The translations under genes and the position numbers were made by a program. Below the pieces are notes generated by a model. It did no database searches and was not told the DNA's origin. It worked only from the letters and a program-made list of their open reading frames with translations. From Stramenopiles sp. TOSAG23-6 (taxonomy: Eukaryota > Sar), in the NCBI GenBank assembly GCA_900128565.1, contig LT636298.1, positions 1 to 10,629 on the forward strand: a stretch of DNA of 10,629 nt. The letters run 5' to 3'. The first letter of the stretch is position 1; each line of letters opens with the position of its first letter. Shown here piece after piece: positions 1 through 8,150 of this stretch.

Positions 1-36
1 TAACGATTTTTTTTGAAATATTTTTTCACAATACAT
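1..36 (+). other. 3' end of a non-canonical intron, cut by window edge
   Basis: The window opens with TAAC, the last four bases of the TGTACCTAAC motif found in every other intron here. A T run, GAAATATTTT and CACAATACAT follow, in the same order and spacing as in the complete introns, with the candidate branch adenine at 3 and 33 nt to the end. No AG lies between motif and exon. The 5' part is outside the window. Membership of the intron family is clear; the exact end is by analogy. Confidence 0.8.
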
Positions 37-164
37 GTTTGTTTCCAACTTTTATATACGGTAGATTGCCTACTTTTATAAAAAGAATATTTTGTTGTGA
101 ATTTAAGAGGTATGAGTACAATGAGAATGAAATGGACAATTCTTTTTTTGCTCAAGATGATTAA
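37..164 (+). CDS. Last exon of an unidentified gene starting left of the window
   Basis: Directly after the intron end, one frame stays open to a TAA at 162-164 and gives about 41 residues ending in the acidic stretch NENEMDNSFFAQDD. The exon begins with the last two bases of a split codon (phase 1 intron). The other two frames stop sooner. The piece starts LFPTFIYGRLPTFIKRIFCC, hydrophobic and basic with two adjacent cysteines, and turns polar and acidic. That would suit the cytoplasmic tail of a membrane protein, but this is a guess from composition and I do not recognise a family. The reading rests on the intron boundary rather than on homology. Confidence 0.5.
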
Positions 165-410
165 TGAATTTTTTAATGAATGATACTGGTAATGAAATTT
201 TTTCAGATTTGATTTCTAGCTAGATTTTTGATTTCTATAATTATAAAAGATTTTTTTTACGATTTTTTTTTACGATTTGGGACCCGGGTAACGTTTAACT
301 GAAAAATATGCCGTTTCATTTTTTTAGTTTTTGTAGAGGTTTTTTTTATTTTTGTAAAAAGATACTTCTACTACTAGTCCTATAAAGCGAAATCATCAAC
401 TCGCATCTAG
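165..410. promoter_or_regulatory. Intergenic spacer and presumed NME7 promoter
   Basis: About 246 bases separate the upstream stop from the NME7 start codon. The stretch is very AT-rich. Two imperfect copies of a GATTTTTTTTAC unit lie at 249-273, followed by the only GC-rich spot, GACCCGGGTAACG, at about 281-293. No open frame of note and no convincing TATA element or RNA gene is seen. ACGATTTTTTTT resembles the segment after the branch motif in the introns, so part of this may be a decayed copy, but the similarity is within a low-complexity tract. Confidence 0.4.
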
Positions 411-1596
411 ATGGAGGCGAATATTTACACATTTTTAGTGCAATACTATGATGCGTATGCAAAGGCAAATAAGCCATATACTTTAATGTATCATGAAATG
501 AAAAATGGCCAGCCTAACCAGTTGGAGTTGGTCAATCCAAAGACGAAACAAAAGTTTATTGCGAAACATAGAACTCCGCATAAGCTTCGTCATTTCATTT
601 TGGGTAATAACGTCACTATAAAAGGGCGAACATTTAATGTAGAGAGCTATAATGATAAGCAAACCAAACAGGTATTTTCTGTATTGCATGAAAAGACTCT
701 CGTTTGTGTGTCTCCTCAAGCATTCAAAAACCTAGGTCTCTTATTGGACCTAATCGAAGGATCAGGTTTGTTATTAGGTCAGTTAAAGACTTGTCGTCTG
801 AGTATAGAAACAGTTAAATACTTGATTAATATTGCTGGATTTGATTCTATTGATGCAGAATGCCTAAGAGGTCCAGGTGTAATGTGTGCTTTTGAAGTCG
901 TTGGAGAGAAAGCGAGACAGATGTGGTTAGAGATTAGCGCTCGTGCTGGAGTAGGTCCAATATTTGCCACTTCAAAAACGACTACTGATGCAACAGTCAA
1001 CTTTTTCTTTGGTAATAATCAGCGGCAAGATATTGCTCAATCAAGCGCAGAAGTCATGCAACGTGTCAATGACGCTTGTGCTTTGCTTCTTATCAAGCCT
1101 CATGCTGTATCTCAGGGATATCACGGGAAAATCATTGCTCAGGTGTCAGCTGAAAATTGTTTTGAAATATGCGCTTGCGATAAGGTAATGTTTTCTAAAT
1201 CTGATGCTAAAGAGTTTTTAGAGTGTTATTCGTTTTTGCATAATATATCTGAGCATGTAGATCAATTGTCTTCTTCTTCGTGTATTGCATGTATGTTTTA
1301 TTTTTTTTTTGTATGATTTTTTTTTCATACGAAATTTTGTACCTAACAATTTTTTTAAGATTTTTTTTGAAATATTTTTCCAAAATACATTGTGTGTACG
1401 TGGAAAAGAAAATGTCCAAGCCCAATTACGTGCCTTTGCTGGACCATTTGATGTTATCGTTGGTAGAGAAATTAGTCCTCAATCTCTTAGAGCCCAGTTT
1501 GGTTATAATAGAGTAAGAAATGCTGTGCATGTGACAGATTTAAAAGAAGATGGCGTGTTGGAATGCAATTTTGTATTTAATACTTTGAGGCTTTGA
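411..1596 (+). CDS. NME7: NME7-type nucleoside diphosphate kinase (DM10 plus two NDK domains)
   Basis: Exons are 411-1290 and 1391-1596, giving about 361 aa, close to the 376 aa of human NME7. Residues 1-90 are a DM10 domain, ending in the usual link into the first kinase domain. NDK domain 1 (about 94-215) looks dead: the lysine motif KPDA is replaced by VSPQA and the NAxHG active-site histidine motif is absent. NDK domain 2 (about 222-358) keeps LLIKPHAV (K229), SLRAQFG, and the catalytic histidine in VRNAVH (H340), then TDLKEDGVLE, a typical NME7 ending. NME7 is a subunit of the gamma-tubulin ring complex and a microtubule inner protein of ciliary axonemes (family knowledge), which suggests a flagellate. 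The intron splits codon 294; splicing gives CIALCVRGKEN, in register with the family's conserved C[IV]A[LM]xxRG segment. The stop lies inside an octamer repeat. The ATG at 411 gives the family's normal N-terminus. Confidence 0.93.
1291..1390 (+). other. NME7 intron, family member with GTATGT start and ATACAT end
   Basis: It is 100 nt, phase 1, and starts GTATGTTTTATTTT. A CATACGAAATTTTG segment runs into TGTACCTAAC at 1338-1347. GAAATATTTTTCCAAAATAC follows, with the end 44 nt from the candidate branch adenine. It is flanked by AT (1289-1290) and AT (1389-1390), and the ends ATGTAT and ATACAT are reverse complements. The only AG after the branch motif inside the element, in TTAAGATT, cannot be used: it leaves an in-frame TGA. 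The first frame-compatible downstream AG also creates a stop, TAA, and the next one deletes the conserved RGKEN segment. Protein homology therefore supports a non-AG acceptor. Confidence 0.85.
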
Positions 1597-1628
1597 GGCT
1601 TTGAGGTTTTGAGGTTTTGAGGCTTTGA
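1584..1628 (+). repeat. Octamer tandem repeat TTTGAGG(C/T) over the NME7 stop codon
   Basis: Five full copies of TTTGAGGC or TTTGAGGT start at 1584, 1592, 1600, 1608 and 1616, followed by a partial TTTGAATT. The NME7 reading frame enters the first copy and stops at the TGA of the second (1594-1596), so the last residues (TLRL) are repeat-encoded. An 8-bp period shifts frame with each copy, so gain or loss of units upstream of the stop would change the C-terminus. Confidence 0.85.
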
Positions 1629-1663
1629 ATTGTGATGTAATCTATCATGTAGCTGTACGCTTG

Positions 1664-1722
1664 ACACTCATCATAAAAACCAAGATTTTAAAAACCAAGA
1701 TTTTAAAAACCGAGATGAGTGT
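1664..1722. repeat. Inverted repeat around 15-bp direct repeats in a convergent spacer
   Basis: ACACTCATC at 1664-1672 is the exact reverse complement of GATGAGTGT at 1714-1722, a 9-bp stem with a 41-nt loop. Inside the loop, CCAAGATTTTAAAAA occurs twice head to tail (1680-1694, 1695-1709) and begins a third time. It sits between the convergent 3' ends of NME7 and the K+ channel gene, so it would lie in either 3' UTR. A role in transcript end formation is possible but only inferred from position. Confidence 0.6.
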
Positions 1723-1761
1723 ATGAGAAAGACGTTATAATCTTTAGATATATATATTGAC

Positions 1762-1767
1762 TTTATT
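1762..1767 (-). promoter_or_regulatory. AATAAA polyadenylation-like signal overlapping the K+ channel stop
   Basis: On the minus strand the channel gene ends GAATAAAGTC: the TAA stop (1765-1763) is part of a perfect AATAAA hexamer. A similar overlap would give a very short 3' UTR, matching the tight 166-bp convergent spacing with NME7. Whether this organism uses the hexamer is unknown. Confidence 0.4.
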
Positions 1768-3416
1768 CGATTTTATTTAAAATAGATTTTGCATTTTTAA
1801 TAATTTGTTCAATATTGTTATTCATTACCATTTGTTTCCTTGATACAATCTTCATTTCCTCTAATAACCCATTACTTAACATTTCCTTGTGGGTTTCTTG
1901 ATTTTCTAAATATTCTTCTTTACATCCAAATAACGCTTTCATTAGATTATTTATAAGTTTTGATGTTGCCGAGACTCTCCCCTCTGGTGTCTTATCATCA
2001 GGTTTACATTTTCTTAATACTCTTAATTTATTTATCGTATCGTGAAATTTATGATTTATTTCTCTGAGATTTGCCTTTGCTAATACATCACCCTTGCTTG
2101 CAAGCTTTGAATATTTACGATATAACCACATTATTTGTAAACAATTTGATGCCGTATGACGAAGCTCTCTCTTATAATTTTTTCTCATGACAATATTTAT
2201 TAGATAGTTTTCACCCTCTGAAGTGTTACTTGCTTCTACAAAAACGGCAACCATCATTGTACTTATTACTAAACCACCCAAAACACCACCCAGTATAATC
2301 GTGATTTTTCCTATGGGAGACACGGCGACAGTATTCCCATACCCTACAGTTGGCATCGTTATTAAAACTAAATAAATACCATCATGAAATGATGAAATTT
2401 TAGATGTCGGTATTTCTCTCTCGAGAATACACAGAGCTGCCCCTGTTGCGACAACAATTGTAAATAATAATGGTAGAAGAAGAAGAAGTATTTTGGGAAA
2501 ATATTTCAAAAACAAAATCGTTAGGTACAAAATTTCGTACGAAAACCAAAAAAAAAATAAACTCGAATTTGAAAAAAAAATAAAACATACAATCGGGTTA
2601 TACTTGAGCAACATTTTAAAGTTGAAAGAAATAGACAATGAATCAATTGCGTTCATATTTGCAATGAAATGAATTTGCTGTCCATAAAATCCTGAGTGAT
2701 TTCGCATTACCCTCAACATGGTATAGATTCTAAATAGAACAACTATGTTCTGTGAAAAAATATTATTTTTTTTTTTTTTTTAACGTTAGGTACAATTTTT
2801 TTTTTCTTAAAAAAATGTAAATTGTACACTCAATTTGGAAAACATACATATTAAGCACATTAACATGCATTGGATAACCATTTAAATTTGTATAAAAGTC
2901 CATACCTACTGGAATATGTAGTAGTGCAATGAAACATTCTAAAATCCAATTTTTGGTTTCGGTAGAGTCAAATTTTGTCAATAATCCTGTATTTCGTGGA
3001 AGGATATTTCTCAAGGCTTTGATTCGTATTATTGTTTTATACCTAAGTGTGTGCAGAATAATAATAATAATGCTATCAATTGATGTTGCCCATTTTAATA
3101 TTCGTGCTTTGTATGTATCATGATACAACTTTCCTTGGTGTTTCAACGCCCAGATACGCATTTCATCGTCAAGAAGAAAGCACAAAAGAATAACAAAAAT
3201 ACTCATTAATGCTGTTATATCTTCGTAATGTTTACGACTTGTGAAGAGACGGTTTAATTCTCCCAATTCAGCTAAAGAAACAACTGTCTTATTATCGAAA
3301 CTACATTCTAAAAGTTGTTTTTTATATACGGCATATAGATCATCCTCGTGTTTTTTTCTTTTTCCTGAAATGTCTTTGCTTTTCATTCGTACAGCATTTT
3401 TAGCACTTGAATTCAT
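1763..3416 (-). CDS. Small-conductance calcium-activated K+ channel (SK/KCNN-like)
   Basis: Exons are 3416-2848, 2744-2591 and 2485-1763, giving about 481 aa. The protein has a charged N-terminus, S1 near 66-82 and further hydrophobic segments in S2-S3. A weakly charged S4 follows, in VVLFRIYTMLRVMRNHS (about 191-207), matching the SK pattern of RLY...ARVM...HS. S5 is about 242-262, and the pore has the selectivity filter TVGYGN (287-292). S6 is about 300-325. The tail from about 345 carries the calmodulin-binding signature: ...NCLQIMWLYRKYSKL, then REINHKFHDTINKLRVLRK, the counterpart of the family's ETWLIYKHTKL and RKFLQAIHQLR. A coiled-coil-like tail follows (about 425-481). Such channels pass K+ out of the cell when calmodulin on the tail binds Ca2+ (family knowledge). 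Two introns interrupt the S3-S4 region and the S4-S5 linker/S5 start. The start at 3416 is the first ATG of the open frame. It is divergent from Nup107 and convergent with NME7. Confidence 0.92.
2486..2590 (-). other. K+ channel intron 2, same family, frame-neutral
   Basis: It is 105 nt, phase 0, starts GTATGTTTTATTTT, carries TGTACCTAAC (2529-2520) and ends CCCAAAATACTT. The flanking repeat is TT (2592-2591 and 2487-2486) rather than AT, which shows that the repeat is a property of the insertion site. No AG occurs between branch motif and end. The nearest downstream frame-compatible AG would remove the S5 helix. The length is a multiple of 3 with no in-frame stop, so retention would add about 35 mostly hydrophobic residues before S5. 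It shares 32 identical bases (2514-2545) with the intron at 8894-8983. Confidence 0.86.
2745..2847 (-). other. K+ channel intron 1, divergent family member
   Basis: It is 103 nt, phase 2, starts GTATGTTTTCC, has TGTACCTAAC at 2794-2785, then a long A run instead of a T run, and ends TTTTTTCACAGAACAT. Flanks are AT (2849-2848) and AT (2746-2745). It contains a normal-looking CACAG, but splicing GTATGT to that AG shifts frame and gives a TAG within two codons. Ending at GAACAT gives VLNIVVLFRIYTMLRVM, which aligns with SK S4. A GT-AG reading is possible only with an unrelated upstream donor (for example GTTAATG after the PMH codons). Confidence 0.75.
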
Positions 3417-3748
3417 TGATGTATGAATGTAAAAGAAGCAGTCTTACTATTGGTAAAACGTAATCTATATTTACTGATAAATTGTTATAGTAAAGAGTAT
3501 CCTCTTCGTAAGAAAAAAAGTATCTAAAAGATGTTGGCCAATGGCCAGAACAACAAAAAAAAAATGATAAAACAAAAAAAACAGGTTTGTGCGAAATATT
3601 TTTTACGACCATCTCGAGTCATTGCGATCGTCGCGATGATTTGCACCACGTCTCACACACAGCAGCAGTAAACTCACGAGTAAAGTCTGAGCTATAATTA
3701 GATTGCTACCGACGTCAGTCGTATTGTTAGGACATCGGGTAGGATAGT
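3417..3748. promoter_or_regulatory. Divergent promoter region between K+ channel gene and Nup107
   Basis: The 332 bases between the two start codons hold no credible gene. The clearest element is TTGGCCAATGGCCA at 3535-3548, a near-palindrome containing a CCAAT box (3538-3542), about 207 bp upstream of the Nup107 ATG. A second GC-rich palindromic patch, GCGATCGTCGCGAT, lies at about 3626-3639. Between them, GCGAAATATTTTTTACGACC (3592-3611) resembles the 3' part of the intron family without the branch motif. No TATA element was recognised. Confidence 0.5.
3535..3548. promoter_or_regulatory. Palindromic CCAAT element
   Basis: TTGGCCAATGGCCA reads nearly the same on both strands: TGGCCA, one central base, then TGGCCA. 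It includes CCAAT on the plus strand. CCAAT boxes bound by NF-Y are typical of bidirectional eukaryotic promoters (established knowledge), and this one sits between two divergent genes. Function here is inferred. Confidence 0.4.
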
Positions 3749-6700
3749 ATGGCGCAATTTCCTGGTGGGGGTCTTTTGACACCAGGACTTTCAGCAAAAC
3801 TGTATGGACGTCGTACAAGTCAAGAAACACCCAGACAGTGTGAACCTCAAGGACGACTAAATTTTGGCAGCACTCCAGACCATAGGAATATGGATACAAC
3901 GCAAGCATATACTCCTGCAGTACGACAGTATTCAGCATCAGATAAAATGCATACAGGCAGACGTACATCATTGACTAATGAAAATGCCGGTACAAAATTT
4001 TCTTTCACGCCTGCTGTAGATAGAGACGGAAACTTTGTTACTAATGACGACGACAGCTTTGATCCTCGGTTTGACGCCCCTTCCCTTTTTCCTTCTGATT
4101 CACGACCAACAATTCCAGAATCAACTCATCGTGAACAAGCAACATTGAATGCGGGTCATTGTGAGTTTGTTTCTCTGGATTTACTTCAAAAATTTCGAGA
4201 ATCTTTAGACTCTAGTCGTGAGAATAGTGACTTTGGAAATTTGCTCCACTTATATGAAACACACTGTGACGAAGCTGTTCAGAAATTAGTAGATAATTGT
4301 CCTCGGCGTGGTGGAGAATGGGACAGAGAAGAAGTGCAAAGACAAACTGAATTCTGTTCGCAACTAAAGCTTGAACGTGATACGTGGCAGTTATTAAGGG
4401 GGATACATGACCTTCGACAAGAATTAGCCATAGTCCCACCATATGACCCTACAACAGCAACGTGTGGAACATCAGCAGATGCCATATCTGATGCTTACGC
4501 ACAGAACCATGTACTCCAATTACTTCATCGTGTACGTGATTGGCTTCAATTATGTGCACGACCTCACTTGCCGCTTTGGAAGCAACCACCAACACCTGCA
4601 CGAAATCTAGGTTCTTGGCCTGGAACATTTCAAACACAGAAGGAAAATGCACTCAAGGAAAGTAATCAACAAAAAAACTATGCAAATAGAGGTAATGCTA
4701 TGCAAAGTTCAGCAAAACAAAACATGAAATCAGTCTATTCTGGTGTTGATCCTGATATGTGCTTTCGAGGTGGTCAGTTGAGTGCGACAGACCTGTCTAC
4801 TGAAACAGAGCTTTTATTAAGTATATGGCAATGTCTTCGCGCAGGTGACTTACAACGAGCTCAACAGGTTTGTCGACAACATAGTCAGTCATGGCGCGCG
4901 GCCTCTTTAGATGGTGACTGTCCCTTACATGATATTATTGATACAAATCAGATGAATCAAGATGATAATAATTCCGTCAGACCTGCGACGAATGTATCAA
5001 GTGGAGGGAGAAGGACACGAAGTGGTAATGCTCATAGATGGTTATGGAAAGCCTCATGCTGGGAAATATCTGAAAAACAGTGGAAAGCTGGGAGACATCA
5101 GAATAATCATGAATGTAGAATAGAAAATCATCAAAGAACTTCAGATTCATCAAGTGCATCTGAATTAGAAAGTATTATATATGCTACATTATGTGGCAAT
5201 ATTAATGTACTAATGCAATCTAAATATTGTGCTACATGGAATGATCAGTGCTGGGCACTTATTGGATCAATTTTGCAAGTAGCAGAAGATTCAGTTCTAC
5301 TGTCTCACAGAGAAGACCAATTGTTTAAAAGCCGATTTCTCCCTGGTCCATATACTCTAAAATATGCACAATTACAGCAACAACGTACTGCAAATATTAG
5401 ACAGATGGAAGCTGATATTGGTAAATTATTTAAACGTCTCCTAAATAATTCTTCTACTAGTGTAAGTGAAGAAGCGCATTCAATATTTCGTATAGTTCAA
5501 GCAAGCGTAATTCTCCGAGTATCAAATATTCTTTCAGCAGCTCAGAATGAAAACAAAAATGAAAACAAAAATGAAAACAAAAATGAAAACAAAAATAATA
5601 ATAATAATGATACTGTAATGAGTGATGCCTCCTCTTGTGACACAAAATTAATCTCTACAAATGAATCTATTTCTTTAGTTGTTGATTTAGTCAATGACGT
5701 CATTCGACCTATTCTGGATGATCCCGTTAGAGTTTCGCCTGTCCATCTTCGATTTGTTGCTCATTTAGTTTTATATCTAAAAACGTTGGATCAAAATAAC
5801 TCGCAATTTTCGGAAATTTCAAAGGAAAGTAGATCTGTTACGTATCATGTATGTGATGATATTATAGAAACGTATATTGAACACTTAGGTGCCGCAGGAA
5901 GACTTTGTGATGTGCCATTATATGCCATGTATTTACCTACTAAAAGACGGATCAGTGTGTTTGCGTCAATTTTGGAGAGGATTCATGATACAAAAGAGAG
6001 AACAGATTGTTTAAATGAAGCTAGAAAATATTTTCCAGATGATTTGAGTATTGTCACAACATCTGTTGTACAGCAAATTATGTACGTTTTTGTTATTATT
6101 TTCAAAATTCAAAATTCTGTACTGTTTTTTGTACCTAACAAATTGTAAATATTTTTGAAATATTTTTTTTCCAATGCATGGCAACTCCTCGAATTCCTAA
6201 AAATAAGCAAAACAGTCAACGTTTATTATCAACAACTCCAGCGAGACATCTCTCACCATTAGGTAAATCATTTAATAATCGTGGTGACAATGCTCAGGAT
6301 GATACATTTGATATAAACATGAACAAAACTCTGTACAATTTGACGAATGAAACGATTGAAAATCATTCTACTGAATTTGATGATGATGATGATGATGGAA
6401 ATTTCACTACAAATGATATGGAGCGTCTTAATGTCGTTCGTTGGTTATGTTCGTCATCACAACAACAATATGAAAACATCAGTAAAGATGCCGAAAGAAA
6501 TGCCGCTGAGATGGAGTTGAATCGAACACAGATTCAAACTGACGAAGATGCTGCACTATTAGATGAGACGATTCAAACACAGATGCAACAGCAAGAAATC
6601 AGATTACGACAAGTATTGAGTCAATGTAAAGAAGCTGTTTCACAATCTAATAATCTTATGCTTGAATTTGTATCTTCCTGTGATTCAACAGGTTGTTGGG

Positions 6701-7698
6701 AGAGTAAACTTCCCGCCGCGCGTAAATTACTTATTGGTGATGAAGAAAATGAGGGTTCAATTATACAGTCACAAAAAGATAAATTAAAAAATCTTCCAGA
6801 AGGTTCGATGCTTTTACCTGGTTGCTTGTCGTTGTTGGAAAAAGCTAAAGAAGATTTTGAAATGAGAGAAGAAGAGACGGGGATATGTGACGATGGTATT
6901 CAAGAAATAACCGATTTAATAGCTGAGCATCAATGTTGGAAAGATTTCTTACATGCATATATTTCATGGACAAATTGGAATAATTGCATTTCTTCACCAA
7001 ATAATAGAAATGCACCATTTCTTACTGTCGATCAATCGTCTACAACAAATGGTACAAATAAACTGACAACTGAAACGACTCACTCGATTGAAAGTACTCT
7101 ACAGAAAGAAGAACATATTCGAAATTATTTAGTTAACGCAACTCGTGCACAGACTAATGTCTTGGAATGTGTACGATTAACTTGTGCTTCCTTTAAAACA
7201 ATTTTATTAGGAAATTCTGTTGGAAAAAGTCAGAATACAAGTAGTAGTAGTAGTAGACCTTGGCTAATTTCATCAGATGAATTGGATGAAAATTATGTAT
7301 CTGCTGATGAAGAATATATCATTCGAAAAAGAAATCTTCTTGGTGTCAGAAATTGCCAAATTCCAAGAATTGCGCGATTTTATCATAAAGTTCTTCATGA
7401 TAGCGCACTTTGGCTTTTACAATTTGTATCTCCCAGTCAAATATCAGAAAATACCGAAGATTTATCAAATAACTCAATGCAAGCTGCTGAAATTTTGTTT
7501 CAAGAGGCTTTCTGTGCAGCTAATATGATTGCTAGTGAAGATGGAAGGTTATATGCTGCATTTTCATCTGAACAATTATGCGCATTTTTAGGTGATATTA
7601 GGCAGTCTTCTGTACAATTGTTGGAAATTCGTGGAACAAAAATGTTCCCTAACCCACGTTCAACACAGCATGTTGTTTCTGCCACGTCTGGTATTTAA
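3749..7698 (+). CDS. NUP107: Nucleoporin Nup107 (Nup84 family), scaffold of the Y-complex
   Basis: Exons are 3749-6081 and 6180-7698, about 1283 aa against 925 in human Nup107. The first 130 residues are polar and TP/SP-rich, like the disordered, phosphorylated N-tail of the family. The alpha-helical core shows recognisable Nup107 blocks: LWKASCWEIS (about 430), IIYATLCGN with WNDQCWALIG (about 475-505), LRFVAHLVLYLKTL (about 665), and YIEHLGAAGRLCDVPLYAMYLP (about 710-732). ERLNVVRWL and CWKDFLHAYISW lie in exon 2, and the C-terminal signature ASEDGRLYAAFSSEQLCAFLGDI is at about 1228-1250. In the pore this protein forms the stem of the Y-complex, binding Nup133 through its C-terminus and the Nup96 side through its N-terminal part (family knowledge). 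The extra length is low-complexity insertions: NENK/N repeats near 600-620, a D6 run and S runs. The intron interrupts codon 778, in the poorly conserved stretch before the C-terminal part. Confidence 0.9.
5546..5611 (+). repeat. 12-bp minisatellite coding for NENK repeats, then (AAT)n
   Basis: Four perfect head-to-tail copies of AATGAAAACAAA (5546-5593) encode NENK units and run into an AAT triplet repeat encoding asparagines. Both periods are multiples of 3, so copy-number change keeps the Nup107 frame. It lies in a predicted disordered loop between helical blocks, which explains part of the protein's extra length. Confidence 0.9.
6082..6179 (+). other. Nup107 intron, GTACGT variant of the family
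   Basis: It is 98 nt, phase 2, starts GTACGTTTTTG, carries TGTACCTAAC at 6130-6139, then GAAATATTTTTTTTCCAATGCAT. Flanks are AT (6080-6081) and AT (6178-6179). No AG lies between the motif and the end. Both ends vary together: the start is ATGTAC instead of ATGTAT, and the end is ATGCAT instead of ATACAT, leaving five of six end pairs if G-U is allowed. Joining gives ...VVQQIMATPRIP.... A frame-compatible AG exists 40 nt into exon 2 (before TCAACG), and since this linker is poorly conserved homology alone cannot exclude it here. Confidence 0.8.
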
Positions 7699-7708
7699 TA
7701 TTGATAGT

Positions 7709-7714
7709 AATAAA
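7709..7714 (+). promoter_or_regulatory. AATAAA polyadenylation-like signal after Nup107
   Basis: A perfect AATAAA begins 11 bases after the Nup107 stop codon. The close spacing matches the compact 3' end proposed for the K+ channel gene. In a sequence this AT-rich the hexamer can also occur by chance. Confidence 0.4.
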
Positions 7715-8026
7715 CCAATTGAAATGAAAATGGTACCTAAATACATTTTATTTTTTCCTTTGAAGTTCTAACATGCTCAATAACTGACAATTTTATGAGA
7801 ACGCATCACCAAGTCAAAAAGAAATATTTGATAATTAATTTTATATTCAATCAAGTCAATGTTTACTCTCAAAAACCCGTAGGAAAGGATAATAGTTTTA
7901 TAAATTGATGACCATCAAACTATTTCATCCATTGAGTACACTAATCAAAATAAATTACATATCTTTTTATATATGTCAGCATCGCAGCAATAAAATTTCT
8001 TCATTGGTTCATTACTTCCATATTCA

Positions 8027-8150
8027 AATCTATTTTTTTCTCTTTTTCCTAATTTTTTCTGTGTTTTTTATTTTTCCCAATTTTGCATGCATTATTTTTT
8101 TATTTTTCCTAATTTTTATATTGTTTTTTTATTTTTCCTAATTTTTCACC
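8027..8150 (+). repeat. Imperfect T-rich tandem repeat, period about 30 bp
   Basis: Four related segments of the form TTTTTATTTTTCCTAATTTT occur at about 8036-8057, 8064-8083, 8094-8117 and 8124-8146. They differ in T-run length, in CCTAA versus CCCAA, and in the spacer bases between units (GCATGCA, ATATTG). It lies in the spacer between convergent genes. CCTAA is reminiscent of the CCTAAC branch motif, but TGTACCTAAC itself is absent. Confidence 0.55.

Noticed and set aside
1291-1390. Self-splicing group I or II intron
   Set aside because: At about 100 nt the elements are too short, lack domain V or P/Q/R/S cores, and carry spliceosome-like 5' and branch motifs.
1597-1640. TGA read as an amino acid, extending NME7
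   Set aside because: NME7 already has its full family length, and the further frame runs only into repeats and stops; all other genes fit the standard code.
2745-2847. Ordinary GT-AG intron using CACAG in K+ channel intron 1
   Set aside because: From the GTATGT donor, joining after CACAG gives ATA ACA TAG, an early stop. It would work only with a different, non-family donor upstream.
7905-8141. 78-codon open frame rich in F, I and L
   Set aside because: It is a reading of the T-rich tandem repeat, with no family resemblance and no coding character.
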